From an uncultured Nitrospira sp. (GTDB lineage: Bacteria > Nitrospirota > Nitrospiria > Nitrospirales > Nitrospiraceae): a stretch of 64,000 bases of DNA. Numbering within the stretch: the stretch's first letter is position 1; each line of letters starts with the position of its first letter. This document shows positions 34,288 through 42,749 of the stretch, one piece after another. Location: assembly GCA_902500825.1 (NCBI GenBank), contig CABVRX010000002.1, forward strand, positions 148,453-212,452, given 5' to 3'. Under the pieces are notes generated by a model, which was given only the letters and a program-made list of their open reading frames with translations, searched no databases and was not told where the DNA came from. The translations under genes and the position numbers were made by a program.

Positions 34288-35478
34288 TCATACTTGCTCC
34301 AACACCATTGCCGCCCCTTGCCCTCCGCCCACGCACAAAGCCACCGCTCCCAGCGCGGCGCCCCGTCGGCGCATTTCGTGCAGGAGCGTGATGACGAGAC
34401 GTGTGCCGGTCATCCCGACCGGATGGCCCAAGGCGATGGCGCCGCCGTTGACGTTGACAAGGTCTCGTTTAAGTCCCAACAGCCGCTCAACGGCCAGGTA
34501 CTGCGCCGCGAATGCCTCGTTCACCTCGATCAGGTCGAGATCCGCCAGCTGGAGGCCGGCTCGTTTGAGTGCTGCCGGGAGTGCATCCACCGGGCCAATG
34601 CCCATACGCGCAGGGTCTACACCTACGAAGGCATAACTTCTCACACGCCCGAGCGGATGCATGCCCAAATCCCGTGCTCGTTCGGCCGACATAACGATCG
34701 CAGCGGCAGCGCCATCGTTGAGCGGACAGCTGTTACCCGCGGTGACGGTACCTCCCTCCTTGAAGAGTGGAGGATAGAGGGTCAGTTGGGGTTCGGTCAG
34801 ACCGACGTTCGGACCCTCGTCTTGAGTCATTACGAGAGGAGGAACTTCGCGTCCAGCCACCGATTTGGATACGGTAACGGGCACGATTTCTTCCTTCAGC
34901 CGACCCTCCCGCATGGCTCTGAATGCGCGACGATGGCTGTCGATTGCGAAGCGGTCCTGTTCTTCCCGACCGATCCCAAACTCTTCGGCCAAGGTTTCCG
35001 CGGTCCGGCCCATGAGCTGGCCGCAGACCGGGTCCGTCAATCCTTCCCAAATGCTGTCGACGAACTCGGCATGCCTCAGCCGCTTGCCCCAACGCATGTC
35101 CCGAGAGAGATAGGGAGCGCGGCTCATATTCTCGACGCCGCTCACGATCTGTACATCGGCATCCTGACTTTGGAGGTTCTGGTAGGCGTTTACAAACGGC
35201 TGAAGGCCGGACGAACAGTTGCGCTGCACGGTATACGCCGGTGTCGTGAGAGGGAGTCCGGCTTGTAGAGCGACGACGCGGCCGATGTTATACGCATCGC
35301 TCGGCTGGCCGACACAGCCGACGATCACTTCGTCGATTAGCTTTGGGTCGAGGCCGGTCTGTGCGATGACTCCGCGCACCGCGACTTCCCCGAGTCTCTG
35401 GGCCGGCATATCCTTCAACGCGCCGCCGAAGTTCCCGATCGGAGTTCGTACGCCGGCCACAATCACGAGGTCTTTCAT
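34288..35478 (-). CDS. Thiolase (acetyl-CoA acyltransferase)
   Basis: 396 residues. The catalytic Cys is in NCSSGLQPFVNA (RNCSSG), the His in NVNGGAIALGHPVGMTG and the second Cys in ALCVGGGQG. It cleaves 3-ketoacyl-CoA with CoA to acetyl-CoA and a shortened acyl-CoA, or runs as acetoacetyl-CoA thiolase. The start ATG 35478 gives MKDLVIVAGVRTP, the standard thiolase opening; the longer GTG 35493 start would overlap the ligase gene by four bases. It completes a beta-oxidation spiral with the genes on either side. Confidence 0.92.
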   Translation of the reverse strand: MKDLVIVAGVRTPIGNFGGALKDMPAQRLGEVAVRGVIAQTGLDPKLIDEVIVGCVGQPSDAYNIGRVVALQAGLPLTTPAYTVQRNCSSGLQPFVNAYQNLQSQDADVQIVSGVENMSRAPYLSRDMRWGKRLRHAEFVDSIWEGLTDPVCGQLMGRTAETLAEEFGIGREEQDRFAIDSHRRAFRAMREGRLKEEIVPVTVSKSVAGREVPPLVMTQDEGPNVGLTEPQLTLYPPLFKEGGTVTAGNSCPLNDGAAAAIVMSAERARDLGMHPLGRVRSYAFVGVDPARMGIGPVDALPAALKRAGLQLADLDLIEVNEAFAAQYLAVERLLGLKRDLVNVNGGAIALGHPVGMTGTRLVITLLHEMRRRGAALGAVALCVGGGQGAAMVLEQV

Positions 35479-35489
35479 GAGGAGCCCCG

Positions 35490-37205
35490 TCACACCGCTT
35501 GATGTTGAACCACCTCGGCTTCGCTCGCGCGAACGGCCTCATCGCGCATCGCCCGGCGAAGCACCTTGCCGATGACCGTTCGCGGCAGCTCCGGGCGAAA
35601 CTCTACGGTCGACGGAATTTTGTACCGCGCCAGCAATCCGGCGCAGTGCATAATCAATTCTTGCTCAGTGACGAGCAATCCGGGCTTCGTCACGACGTAG
35701 GCTTTAACGGCTTCACCATAGTCGTGATCTGCTACCCCAATGACGGCGGCTTCGGACACCGCCGGGTGTTGACGCAAGACTTCTTCAACTTCCCGTGGAT
35801 ACACTGTCTCACCACGCGACTTGATGATGTCCTTCTTGCGATCGACGAAGTAGAAGTATCCCTGATCGTCCCGGCGAACGAGGTCGCCGGTATACAACCA
35901 TCCGTCGCGCAGTACGGCGCGTGTTTCGTCTTCCTTGTTCCAGTATCCCTGCATTACTTGTGGTCCGCGCACGATCAGTTCACCCGTTTCGCCTTCCGGC
36001 ACTTCCGTCAGTCCAGCGTCGGAATCCACCACTCGCGCCTCGGTATCAGGGAAGGGAAGTCCCATCGAGCCTCGCGGATGGGCTCCGTTCAACGGATTGC
36101 AATGGGTCGCGGGACCGGCTTCGGTCAAGCCATAGCCTTCCGATATCCTGGTTCCGCTGAGATTTTCGAACCGTTCCTGAACATCGGCAGGAAGCGTGCT
36201 GGCTCCACTCAAACACACGCGCAGCGATCGTAAGTCATAGCGGCCGGCATCCGGATGTTCGACGATCATCGAGTACATCATGGGCACACCCGAGAACATG
36301 GTAATGCGATGCGTATCAATCGCCTTGATGACCTCGTCCGCATGGAACCGAGGGAGGAGGACTATAGGACAGCCTGTCGCGATGGCTAGGTTCTGACAGG
36401 TGGCCTGACCGTAGCAGTGGAAAAATGGAATAGCGCCGAGAAAGATTTCCTGTCCTTCACGAAAATCAGGGGACCAATATCGGCCTTGTAACGTGTTGAC
36501 GACCACATTACGGTGCGTGAGCATCACACCTTTCGGCGTTCCCGTCGTTCCACCGGTGTATTGCAGTTGTGCAAGATCGGTCGGTCGCACGTGAGGCAGA
36601 TCGGCGGAATGATCCGTATCCATTGAAGCGCTTGCACACAGGAGATCGAGGAAGTCGTATACGGAGGGGGTTTTCTCGACGGATACCCATCGTTTGGCTA
36701 ACCGAGCCTTGATGGGATAGAGAAGTTTTTTGAAGAAAGGGAGATAGTCCTGAATGCCGGTGATGATGATCCGCTTTGGAAGCGTAGTTGCCTCCTTCAC
36801 CGTTCGAACGCGAGGATAGAGCAGGTCAAGAACCACCATCGTGTCCGTTCCTGCATCGGTCAGCTGCGTCTGAATTTCTCGTTCGACGTAAAGTGGATTG
36901 GTCGGCACCACGACGGCGCCGGCTTTTTGAATTCCGTAATAGGCGATAACCGTCTGTGGAATATTTGGAAGCATGATGGCGACTCGGTCGCCTTGATTGA
37001 CACCGAGTTGTCGCAGTCCAAGCGCAAATCGAGTCGTGAGGTTGTCCAGTTCTCCATAAGAGATGCAGGTACCATAAAACAGAAGTGCAGGGGAGTCCGC
37101 GAAACGGTCCGATGAGTGTCGCAGGAGATCCGGTACGGTCCATGCCGGATAGTTGAGGCTTGACGACACCCCGGAATCATATCGGCTGACCCAAGCGCGC
37201 TGCAT
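35490..37205 (-). CDS. Long-chain fatty-acid-CoA ligase (FadD-like)
   Basis: 571 residues of the ANL adenylate-forming superfamily. The P-loop-like motif is YTGGTTGTPKGVMLTHRN, the aromatic/SETE-like motif is GYGLTEAGP, and the hinge and A8 region is YTGDLVRR to DIIKSRGETVYPREVE. The adenylation Lys lies in RTVIGKVLRR near the end. It activates fatty acids to acyl-CoA through acyl-AMP. Gene order (ligase, thiolase, hydroxyacyl-CoA dehydrogenase, hydratase, two dehydrogenases) supports a fatty-acid role. It begins 17 bases after the di-iron protein gene. Confidence 0.9.
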   Translation of the reverse strand: MQRAWVSRYDSGVSSSLNYPAWTVPDLLRHSSDRFADSPALLFYGTCISYGELDNLTTRFALGLRQLGVNQGDRVAIMLPNIPQTVIAYYGIQKAGAVVVPTNPLYVEREIQTQLTDAGTDTMVVLDLLYPRVRTVKEATTLPKRIIITGIQDYLPFFKKLLYPIKARLAKRWVSVEKTPSVYDFLDLLCASASMDTDHSADLPHVRPTDLAQLQYTGGTTGTPKGVMLTHRNVVVNTLQGRYWSPDFREGQEIFLGAIPFFHCYGQATCQNLAIATGCPIVLLPRFHADEVIKAIDTHRITMFSGVPMMYSMIVEHPDAGRYDLRSLRVCLSGASTLPADVQERFENLSGTRISEGYGLTEAGPATHCNPLNGAHPRGSMGLPFPDTEARVVDSDAGLTEVPEGETGELIVRGPQVMQGYWNKEDETRAVLRDGWLYTGDLVRRDDQGYFYFVDRKKDIIKSRGETVYPREVEEVLRQHPAVSEAAVIGVADHDYGEAVKAYVVTKPGLLVTEQELIMHCAGLLARYKIPSTVEFRPELPRTVIGKVLRRAMRDEAVRASEAEVVQHQAV

Positions 37206-37222
37206 AGGACCCTCCGGCGGCG

Positions 37223-37960
37223 CTAACTTGCACGCCGCTGAGCTAAGTCAGGCCATGTGTTGTCTGATCTCGTTTTCCGTTGCTCCAAACCTGCCCAGAA
37301 CCCTTCCAGATAGCCGAGCACCGCATCGACGCCGGAGCGAAAGTCATCTTCATCCTGGTTGGACATCCTGGTCTCATCCGTTCCTTGCACGGCTGCTACG
37401 GCGTGCTCCATTGCCTCCTCGTGAGTGATCTCAAGTTGCCGGTGAAACGTGAAATAGGCGAGGTCCATCTGGGGATAACGCGAGAGTTTTAGGTAGGTCA
37501 GGCCCGGAATCAAATGATCCCACATCGTGATGGCCATGTTCTCAAGTCCGAAGGATGCTCCCAGCGCCTTGGCGTGATTGCCGTCGGTGTAGAGACGTTC
37601 CATCCCCTCTATGTAGGCGCGGGTCGATGGGAGCATCGGTCGCGTCATGGCCTCATGTATGTCGATACCCACGGATCGCAAAAAGTTGCGATAAAGGAGT
37701 TCATGCCGATGACTGGTTTGTCCGTCGCCCAATTCGGAATACAGGACCTTGGTCAGTTCATCGGCCACCCGCTCGTCCTCGGTATTTACAAGTTGAGACA
37801 TCAGGATGCGGGGGAAAAAACGGGAAAAGTTGTAGAACTCAAGTGCGAACTCCTTGAGGTGAAAGTCGGTGAGATCTCCTGCTCGGAAGCGATTCAAGTA
37901 CACATTATTGATGGCACCATGCTTGAGCACCAGTCGTCTCATTTCTTGATGAAACGTCAT
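37223..37960 (-). CDS. Haem-oxygenase-like di-iron protein (HDO family)
   Basis: 245 residues, all helical. Likely metal ligands align by spacing with those known for CADD/UndA-type proteins: E76 and H84 in ELGDGQTSHRH, E140 in SFGLENMA, and H173, E177 and H180 in FTFHRQLEITHEE (Glu at 177 where CADD has Asp). Such proteins activate O2; UndA decarboxylates fatty acids to alkenes, CADD takes part in 4-aminobenzoate synthesis, and others act on amino acids. Substrate here is unknown. It is the first gene of the leftward operon, just upstream of a fatty-acyl-CoA ligase. ATG 37960 follows GGAGG; an upstream ATG (38014) is inferior. Confidence 0.75.
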   Translation of the reverse strand: MTFHQEMRRLVLKHGAINNVYLNRFRAGDLTDFHLKEFALEFYNFSRFFPRILMSQLVNTEDERVADELTKVLYSELGDGQTSHRHELLYRNFLRSVGIDIHEAMTRPMLPSTRAYIEGMERLYTDGNHAKALGASFGLENMAITMWDHLIPGLTYLKLSRYPQMDLAYFTFHRQLEITHEEAMEHAVAAVQGTDETRMSNQDEDDFRSGVDAVLGYLEGFWAGLEQRKTRSDNTWPDLAQRRAS

Positions 37961-38014
37961 GGGTACCTCCGAATCTCCTTTTGCCGTCTCGCGATTGAAG
38001 TTTTTATTAATCAC

Positions 38015-38043
38015 ATAATATAGTTTTTGAATTACAATGACAA
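38015..38043 (-). promoter_or_regulatory. Predicted sigma-70 promoter of the leftward operon
   Basis: On the - strand TTGTCA (38043-38038) and TATTAT (38020-38015) are separated by exactly 17 bases. The start point would fall about 38008, some 50 bases before the ATG of the di-iron protein gene. The surrounding sequence is markedly AT-rich. Confidence 0.55.
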
Positions 38044-38118
38044 TAGGGTGACGATCCTTAATATCCTTTAAAGCGTAACTTATCTGGTCGGTTTATAAAG
38101 ATTAAGCCTGAAAGCGTC

Positions 38119-38147
38119 TTGTATTGAGTTATAAATAATAGTACTAT
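38119..38147 (+). promoter_or_regulatory. Possible sigma-70 promoter of the rightward operon
   Basis: TTGTAT (38119-38124) and TACTAT (38142-38147) are 17 bases apart, placing the start about 70 bases before the HPPD-like gene. The -10 element lies within the palindrome at 38135-38150. Weaker than the leftward promoter. Confidence 0.4.
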
Positions 38148-38150
38148 TAT
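38135..38150. promoter_or_regulatory. Perfect 16-bp palindrome, candidate operator
   Basis: ATAATAGTACTATTAT is its own reverse complement and lies in the AT-rich space between the two divergent catabolic operons, overlapping the candidate rightward -10 box. Such placement suits a repressor dimer, possibly the XRE-type protein encoded at 27980-28942. Binding is not shown by sequence alone. Confidence 0.45.
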
Positions 38151-38225
38151 ATTATTAAATATGAAATGTGAATTTAAGAAAGAGTTCCTCGTGTCAAGAG
38201 TAAGAGACGGCGATGTGGAGGCTTC

Positions 38226-38819
38226 ATGAAACAGACAACCGGTTTTGACCACGTCACTCTCTGTGTCGAAAATCTTGAAGCTGCAGAATTCCTGTTCGCC
38301 AAAATCCTGGGATTTGAAGTGATCTGGTCAGCGCGGGATGTGGGAAGTCACACCTCATCGATGGATACTGTCGTCGTACAACGTGGAACCGCCAAGATTG
38401 CCCTCATGCAGGGTCGGGACAAGGCGGGGAAGTCCCAAATCAACGAATTCATAGAAAGGTATGGACAGGGCGTGCAGCACGTTGCTTTCGAAGTCGAAGA
38501 CATCGATGCGGTGTGTCGCGAGTGGGAGGCACATGGCGTGAAATTCAGCGGACCGGTGAAAGAGGGAAGAGACGGATTCGGGCCGCTTAAGCAACGCTTC
38601 ACTTATCCCCTTTTCCCAAACACCGGACTCTTCATTGAACTGACCCAACGGCAGCATGGAGAAGAAGCTGCGAGGACGTTTGTCCGAAGTACGGTGGAGT
38701 CGCTGTATAAGGACATCGAGCGAGATCAAGCTTCCGGGGTCCAGAAGACCATCATTGATTACGACTCATCTTCGATGCTCAGGCAAAAGCAAAAGAAGCC
38801 GCTGAAAAAGGCATCGTAA
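38226..38819 (+). CDS. Single-domain 4-hydroxyphenylpyruvate dioxygenase-like protein (VOC fold)
   Basis: 197 residues corresponding to the catalytic C-terminal half of HPPD. The three Fe(II) ligands are visible: H9 (FDHVTLC), H85 (GVQHVAFEV) and E138 (GLFIELTQR), with the HPPD-type segment SQINEFIERYGQGVQH. Normal HPPD is about 350-400 residues with two VOC domains; here the first is absent. HPPD converts 4-hydroxyphenylpyruvate to homogentisate, and the next two genes (homogentisate dioxygenase, fumarylacetoacetase) are the following steps, which supports that activity. A related single-domain dioxygenase with another substrate is possible. Start ATG 38226 follows GTGGAGG. It is the first gene of the rightward operon. 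Confidence 0.78.
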   Translation: MKQTTGFDHVTLCVENLEAAEFLFAKILGFEVIWSARDVGSHTSSMDTVVVQRGTAKIALMQGRDKAGKSQINEFIERYGQGVQHVAFEVEDIDAVCREWEAHGVKFSGPVKEGRDGFGPLKQRFTYPLFPNTGLFIELTQRQHGEEAARTFVRSTVESLYKDIERDQASGVQKTIIDYDSSSMLRQKQKKPLKKAS

Positions 38820-38850
38820 CCGCGCGATCCACTCTTTGTGGGAGCCGGCC

Positions 38851-39957
38851 ATGTATCTCAAGCGGAGAGGAAAAGTTCCCAACCAGGCCCATGTCGGAAT
38901 TCCCGAAGGGCTGTATGAAGAAGAGCATGGACGAAACGGCTTTGCGGGTTCGGTTTCTCATCTCTACCGGACACATCCCCCCACAGCGTGGATTACTATC
39001 GAAGGGAAGCTGAGGCCGCGGGCCTTTGCCTGTACGCAGATTTCCGAGACCGCATTATCCAGTACCACGCAATCACTGTTGATGATGCGAAGCCAGGATG
39101 TGAGTCTCCACATTTCCTGCCGACGAGAGACGATGCCCTATTTCGTGCGCAATGCGGATGGAGATGAAGTCCATTTCGTGCATCGGGGCAGAGGCAGGTT
39201 TGAGACCGATTATGGCGTTCTTCCTTACGAGTCTGGCGATTACGTGGTGATCCCAAAAGGTACGACCTATCGAAATCACGTCGATGAAGGAGCTTGTTTT
39301 GCTCTTATTGTCGAAACGCCCGTTCCTATGATGGTGCCGGACCGAGGAGCTTTGGGACAACATGCGTTGTTCGATAAGGGCGTGTTGCTTGCTCCTGAAC
39401 TGGAGGCAGTGGAACCGGTGGAAACCGGATTACAAACGTGGGAGGTCCACATCAAGCGTCAAGGCGACTGGACGCGAGTCGTTTATCCCTTTTACCCCAT
39501 GGATGTGATCGGATGGAAAGGGGATCTCTGGGTTGCGAAGCTGAACGTGCGGGACTTCCGGCCGGTCGTCAGTCCTCGGTACCATCTGCCGCCGAGCGTC
39601 CATCAGACGTTCCAAGCCGGAGGATGCCTCATTTCCACTTTTGCTCCAAGGCCGTTGGAAAGTGATCCGGAAGTCTTGCGCGTGCCCTTTTATCATCGAA
39701 ATACCGACTACGATGAAGTGCTGTTTTATCACGATGGAGAATTCTTCAGCCGCGCGGGGATTCAAGCAGGGATGCTCACGTTACACCCGCAGGGTATCCA
39801 CCATGGACCGCAACCGCAGGCGGTCCAAGCCAGCAAAGCGAAGAGGCACACTAGCGAAGTAGCGGTGATGATCGAATCCAAAACTCCCTTTACGGTTCAA
39901 CCGGAGATGGAGCCGGTGGAAATCAAGGACTACGCAATGAGTTGGAGCCGTCGATGA
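38851..39957 (+). CDS. hmgA: Homogentisate 1,2-dioxygenase
   Basis: 368 residues of the cupin-fold homogentisate dioxygenase family, somewhat shorter than the 430-440 residues of proteobacterial and animal enzymes. Ligand segments for Fe(II) are present: the His and Glu in PFYHRNTDYDEVLFYHDGEF and the His pair in TLHPQGIHHGP. It opens homogentisate to maleylacetoacetate. ATG 38851 follows GGGAG and gives the usual MYLKRRGKVPNQAH opening; a GTG at 38836 would add five residues. It overlaps the fumarylacetoacetase gene by four bases (ATGA). Confidence 0.9.
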   Translation: MYLKRRGKVPNQAHVGIPEGLYEEEHGRNGFAGSVSHLYRTHPPTAWITIEGKLRPRAFACTQISETALSSTTQSLLMMRSQDVSLHISCRRETMPYFVRNADGDEVHFVHRGRGRFETDYGVLPYESGDYVVIPKGTTYRNHVDEGACFALIVETPVPMMVPDRGALGQHALFDKGVLLAPELEAVEPVETGLQTWEVHIKRQGDWTRVVYPFYPMDVIGWKGDLWVAKLNVRDFRPVVSPRYHLPPSVHQTFQAGGCLISTFAPRPLESDPEVLRVPFYHRNTDYDEVLFYHDGEFFSRAGIQAGMLTLHPQGIHHGPQPQAVQASKAKRHTSEVAVMIESKTPFTVQPEMEPVEIKDYAMSWSRR

Positions 39958-40967
39958 AGCTCGTCAGTTTTCGAATCAGAACTCCCATCGGTACCTTCAC
40001 AAGGGTGGGAGCGATACACGACCAACGAATAGTGGACTTGAATATGGCCTATGCCCGTTGGCTGGCGGATCAACAGGAAGCACAACCGCATCGATTAGCC
40101 AATGCGCAGGTTCCGCCGACTATGTTGGAGTTTCTCGAAGGAGGATCTTCTACCCTAGCGGCAGCCCGCCGAGCGAAGGATTATGTGACCGCGCTTTTTC
40201 CATCAGGCAAGGGTCCATTTGGTGAAACGATCATGTATGCGGCCCCTGATGTTCAACTCGCTGCTCCTCTTCCCAATCCACCTTCGCTTCGTGATTTCAT
40301 CGCGTTTGAAGACCACATTGCAGCGACGTCGAGGAAGCGGGGACAGCCGATTCCGCCGGAGTGGTACAAGGCTCCGGTGTACTACAAAGGGAACCATCGC
40401 ACGATCATGGGACCGGACGAGGCGCTGCCCTGGCCGCTGGAGACGACGAAGTTGGACTATGAGTTGGAGCTGGCCTGTGTCATTGGGCGGAAGGGCAGGG
40501 ACATCTCCGAACGACTGGCAGAAGAATACATTGCCGGTTACACGATCATGAATGACTTCAGCGCGCGTGATATTCAGTTCCAAGAAATGGCATGCCGACT
40601 GGGACCGGCGAAGGGGAAGGACTTTGCGACTGCGCTGGGCCCCTGTCTCGTAACCCCCGATGAGATTGCGGATCTCGGTGCCTTGACGATGATTGCAAGG
40701 GTGAACGGAGAAGAATGGTCGCGAGGACGATTCGGGACGATCCATTGGTCTTTTGCTCAGATGATCGCGCACGTATCGCGAGGCGAAACGATCTATCCGG
40801 GAGATGTCTTTGGTTCGGGGACGGTGGGAGGTGGCTGTGGGCTGGAACTGGACCGTTACTTGAAGTCGGGTGACATGGTGGAGTTGGAAATTCAGCCGAT
40901 CGGAATTCTAAGGACTCGCGTTGTGAGTGCAACGCAAGGGGGTGAAGATGCTGGCCCGCACGATTGA
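39954..40967 (+). CDS. fah: Fumarylacetoacetase-family hydrolase
   Basis: 337 residues of the FAH fold. Metal-binding acids appear in order as DYELELACVIG (the ExE pair) and NDFSARDIQ, and KGKDFATALGPCLV is the family's substrate-side segment. It would cleave fumarylacetoacetate, or maleylacetoacetate directly, to acetoacetate plus fumarate or maleate. No maleylacetoacetate isomerase is in the window, so direct hydrolysis or a distant isomerase is needed. Coupled to hmgA by a four-base overlap, and its end overlaps the next gene by 20 bases. Confidence 0.9.
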   Translation: MKLVSFRIRTPIGTFTRVGAIHDQRIVDLNMAYARWLADQQEAQPHRLANAQVPPTMLEFLEGGSSTLAAARRAKDYVTALFPSGKGPFGETIMYAAPDVQLAAPLPNPPSLRDFIAFEDHIAATSRKRGQPIPPEWYKAPVYYKGNHRTIMGPDEALPWPLETTKLDYELELACVIGRKGRDISERLAEEYIAGYTIMNDFSARDIQFQEMACRLGPAKGKDFATALGPCLVTPDEIADLGALTMIARVNGEEWSRGRFGTIHWSFAQMIAHVSRGETIYPGDVFGSGTVGGGCGLELDRYLKSGDMVELEIQPIGILRTRVVSATQGGEDAGPHD

Positions 40968-41700
40968 GCAGGCCCTCGCAGAGGTGGTGGATCGGCATCG
41001 CGTGCTTTATGAAGACCAGACGATCGATGCAAGACTGAGAGCCATCATCCGTGCAGGTGCCCACACCAATGTCACCGAGGACGAGGTGCTTCATATTCTG
41101 AGGAGGTCCCGATCCGTCTTTTTCGATACTCACGTGGAGGTTGTGTCAGGACACCACACGGCGACATATTTGCGTTTCGAATCCATCGCTCGTTTTCCTG
41201 AATTGATCCGGCAGGTGGCTGGAGATATGGCGGGCTGGATTAGGCGGGCGTTTCAACACCGCTCAATAACCGGACTCGTAGCGACCAGTTCAGCAGCGGA
41301 GTTGCTCGCACAAGAAATTGTGGATGTCCTTCACGACACGATGGGATTGCGTGTGGCACTGACGCCGTACAGTTGCGAGACGGGACGGATCGGGACGGAC
41401 ATCAACGTCGGCGTGATCAAATCCGGCGAGCGCTTTTTGGCGCTCAACGATGTCACGACGCGTGGCAATTGTGTCAGCAAACTCGGCAAGGTCATCACCG
41501 ACACAGGAGGTGTGTCGGCGGGGATGATGGTCTTTGCCCGCCGCGACAGCGGTCAGTTCCCATTGATGAACGAATTAATCGCACGACATCCGTTCTACTA
41601 CACGACGGACCTCGATATGCCGCAATGGGAGCCGGCGTACTGTCCACTGTGCAGCGAAAAAAAGCCCTTGTTGTCATGGAAGGATATGCCGGCTTTGTAA
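40948..41700 (+). CDS. Phosphoribosyltransferase-like protein with C-terminal CPxC motif
   Basis: 250 residues. The central domain looks like a type I phosphoribosyltransferase: GLVATSSAAELLAQ, then FLALNDVTTRGNCVSK at the PRPP-loop position (normally VxVDDVxTTGxS), so the loop is altered (ND for DD, RG for TG). The chain ends in CPLCSEKK, half of a zinc site. A purine or pyrimidine role is not obvious in a tyrosine-degradation operon and the altered loop makes catalysis uncertain. It may be a regulatory or repurposed PRTase. ATG 40948 lies within the end of the fah gene after GGGGGTGAAG. Confidence 0.6.
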   Translation: MLARTIEQALAEVVDRHRVLYEDQTIDARLRAIIRAGAHTNVTEDEVLHILRRSRSVFFDTHVEVVSGHHTATYLRFESIARFPELIRQVAGDMAGWIRRAFQHRSITGLVATSSAAELLAQEIVDVLHDTMGLRVALTPYSCETGRIGTDINVGVIKSGERFLALNDVTTRGNCVSKLGKVITDTGGVSAGMMVFARRDSGQFPLMNELIARHPFYYTTDLDMPQWEPAYCPLCSEKKPLLSWKDMPAL

Positions 41701-41721
41701 GGCAGCGACATGGAGGCTGTC

Positions 41722-42720
41722 ATGGACGTTGCGGTCATCGCCAAGGAGATCAAGCGAGACGACCTGCTCCAGATGTACCATTACCTTCGGCTCACCAGAG
41801 CGTTGGAGGACCGCATCACGGCCCTCTACCGACAGGGACGTATTGTCGGCGGAGTCTATACCAGCCACGGAATGGAGGCGATCGCCGTCGGCTATGCCTC
41901 CGCGCTTGAGCGCGACGACATCATCGCTCCCTTTCACCGAGACATGGGTGCCTTCCTCATTCGAGGCTTCACGACCGGCGAAATCCTCGCCCAGTATCTC
42001 GGGAAAAGGACGGGGCCGAGCAAAGGGAAGGACGGCAATGTTCACATGGGAGACCTCAGGCGAGGAGTCTTCGGGTTTGTCAGTCATCTGGCGGACAACT
42101 TGCCGGTGGCGGCCGGCGCGGCGTTGGCGTTCAAGATCAGAGGGGAATCCAGAGTGGTCTTTGCCGGAACCGGAGACGGTGGAACCAGTCGGGGTGACTT
42201 CCACGAAGCGATGAACTTGGCGGCGGTACGGAAGCTCCCCGTCGTCTTCTTCTGCAACAACAACCAATACGCCTACTCGACGCCGCTTCGTCTGCAAATG
42301 GCGATCTCGAACGTCGTCGATCGAGCCAACGCGTACGGCATGTCCGGTGAAATCGTGGACGGCAACGATGTGGCCGCAGTCTATCTGGCGGCAAACCGCG
42401 CAATTGCGAGAGCCCGAGCAGGAGAAGGGCCGACCTTTCTCGAATTCAAAACGATGAGGATGCACGGTCACTCGGAACATGACCCGGCGAAATATGTTCC
42501 ACGTGAGCTGCTGGAGGAGTGGAAGAAGAGGGATCCGATCCTCAAGGCCGAGCAGCTCCTTACACATCTTGGTTATGGTGAGGAGGGGTATTTCCAGGAT
42601 GTATCCGAACGGGTGAAGAAAGAAGTCGAGGTAGGAGTGGAATTTGCCGAACAAAGCCCACTGCCGGAAGGGCCGGAAGTATTGGAAGGCGTATTTGCGA
42701 TACGAGCCGACAGTCATTAG
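41722..42720 (+). CDS. 2-oxoacid dehydrogenase E1 component, alpha subunit
   Basis: 332 residues. The thiamine-diphosphate motif is GTGDGGTSRGDFHEAMNLAA ending in NNN, and the active-site loop is HGHSEHDPAKYV. Length and sequence suit pyruvate or acetoin-type E1alpha, while the surrounding genes for leucine, valine and isoleucine breakdown argue for a branched-chain 2-oxoacid dehydrogenase. I cannot separate these by eye. With E1beta and E2 it forms the core of a multi-enzyme complex; E3 must come from elsewhere. ATG 41722 has GGAGG just before it; ATG 41710 is an alternative. Confidence 0.88.
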   Translation: MDVAVIAKEIKRDDLLQMYHYLRLTRALEDRITALYRQGRIVGGVYTSHGMEAIAVGYASALERDDIIAPFHRDMGAFLIRGFTTGEILAQYLGKRTGPSKGKDGNVHMGDLRRGVFGFVSHLADNLPVAAGAALAFKIRGESRVVFAGTGDGGTSRGDFHEAMNLAAVRKLPVVFFCNNNQYAYSTPLRLQMAISNVVDRANAYGMSGEIVDGNDVAAVYLAANRAIARARAGEGPTFLEFKTMRMHGHSEHDPAKYVPRELLEEWKKRDPILKAEQLLTHLGYGEEGYFQDVSERVKKEVEVGVEFAEQSPLPEGPEVLEGVFAIRADSH

Positions 42721-42749
42721 TCGGCTGTCGTTTCAGTGAGGAGTTCCAT

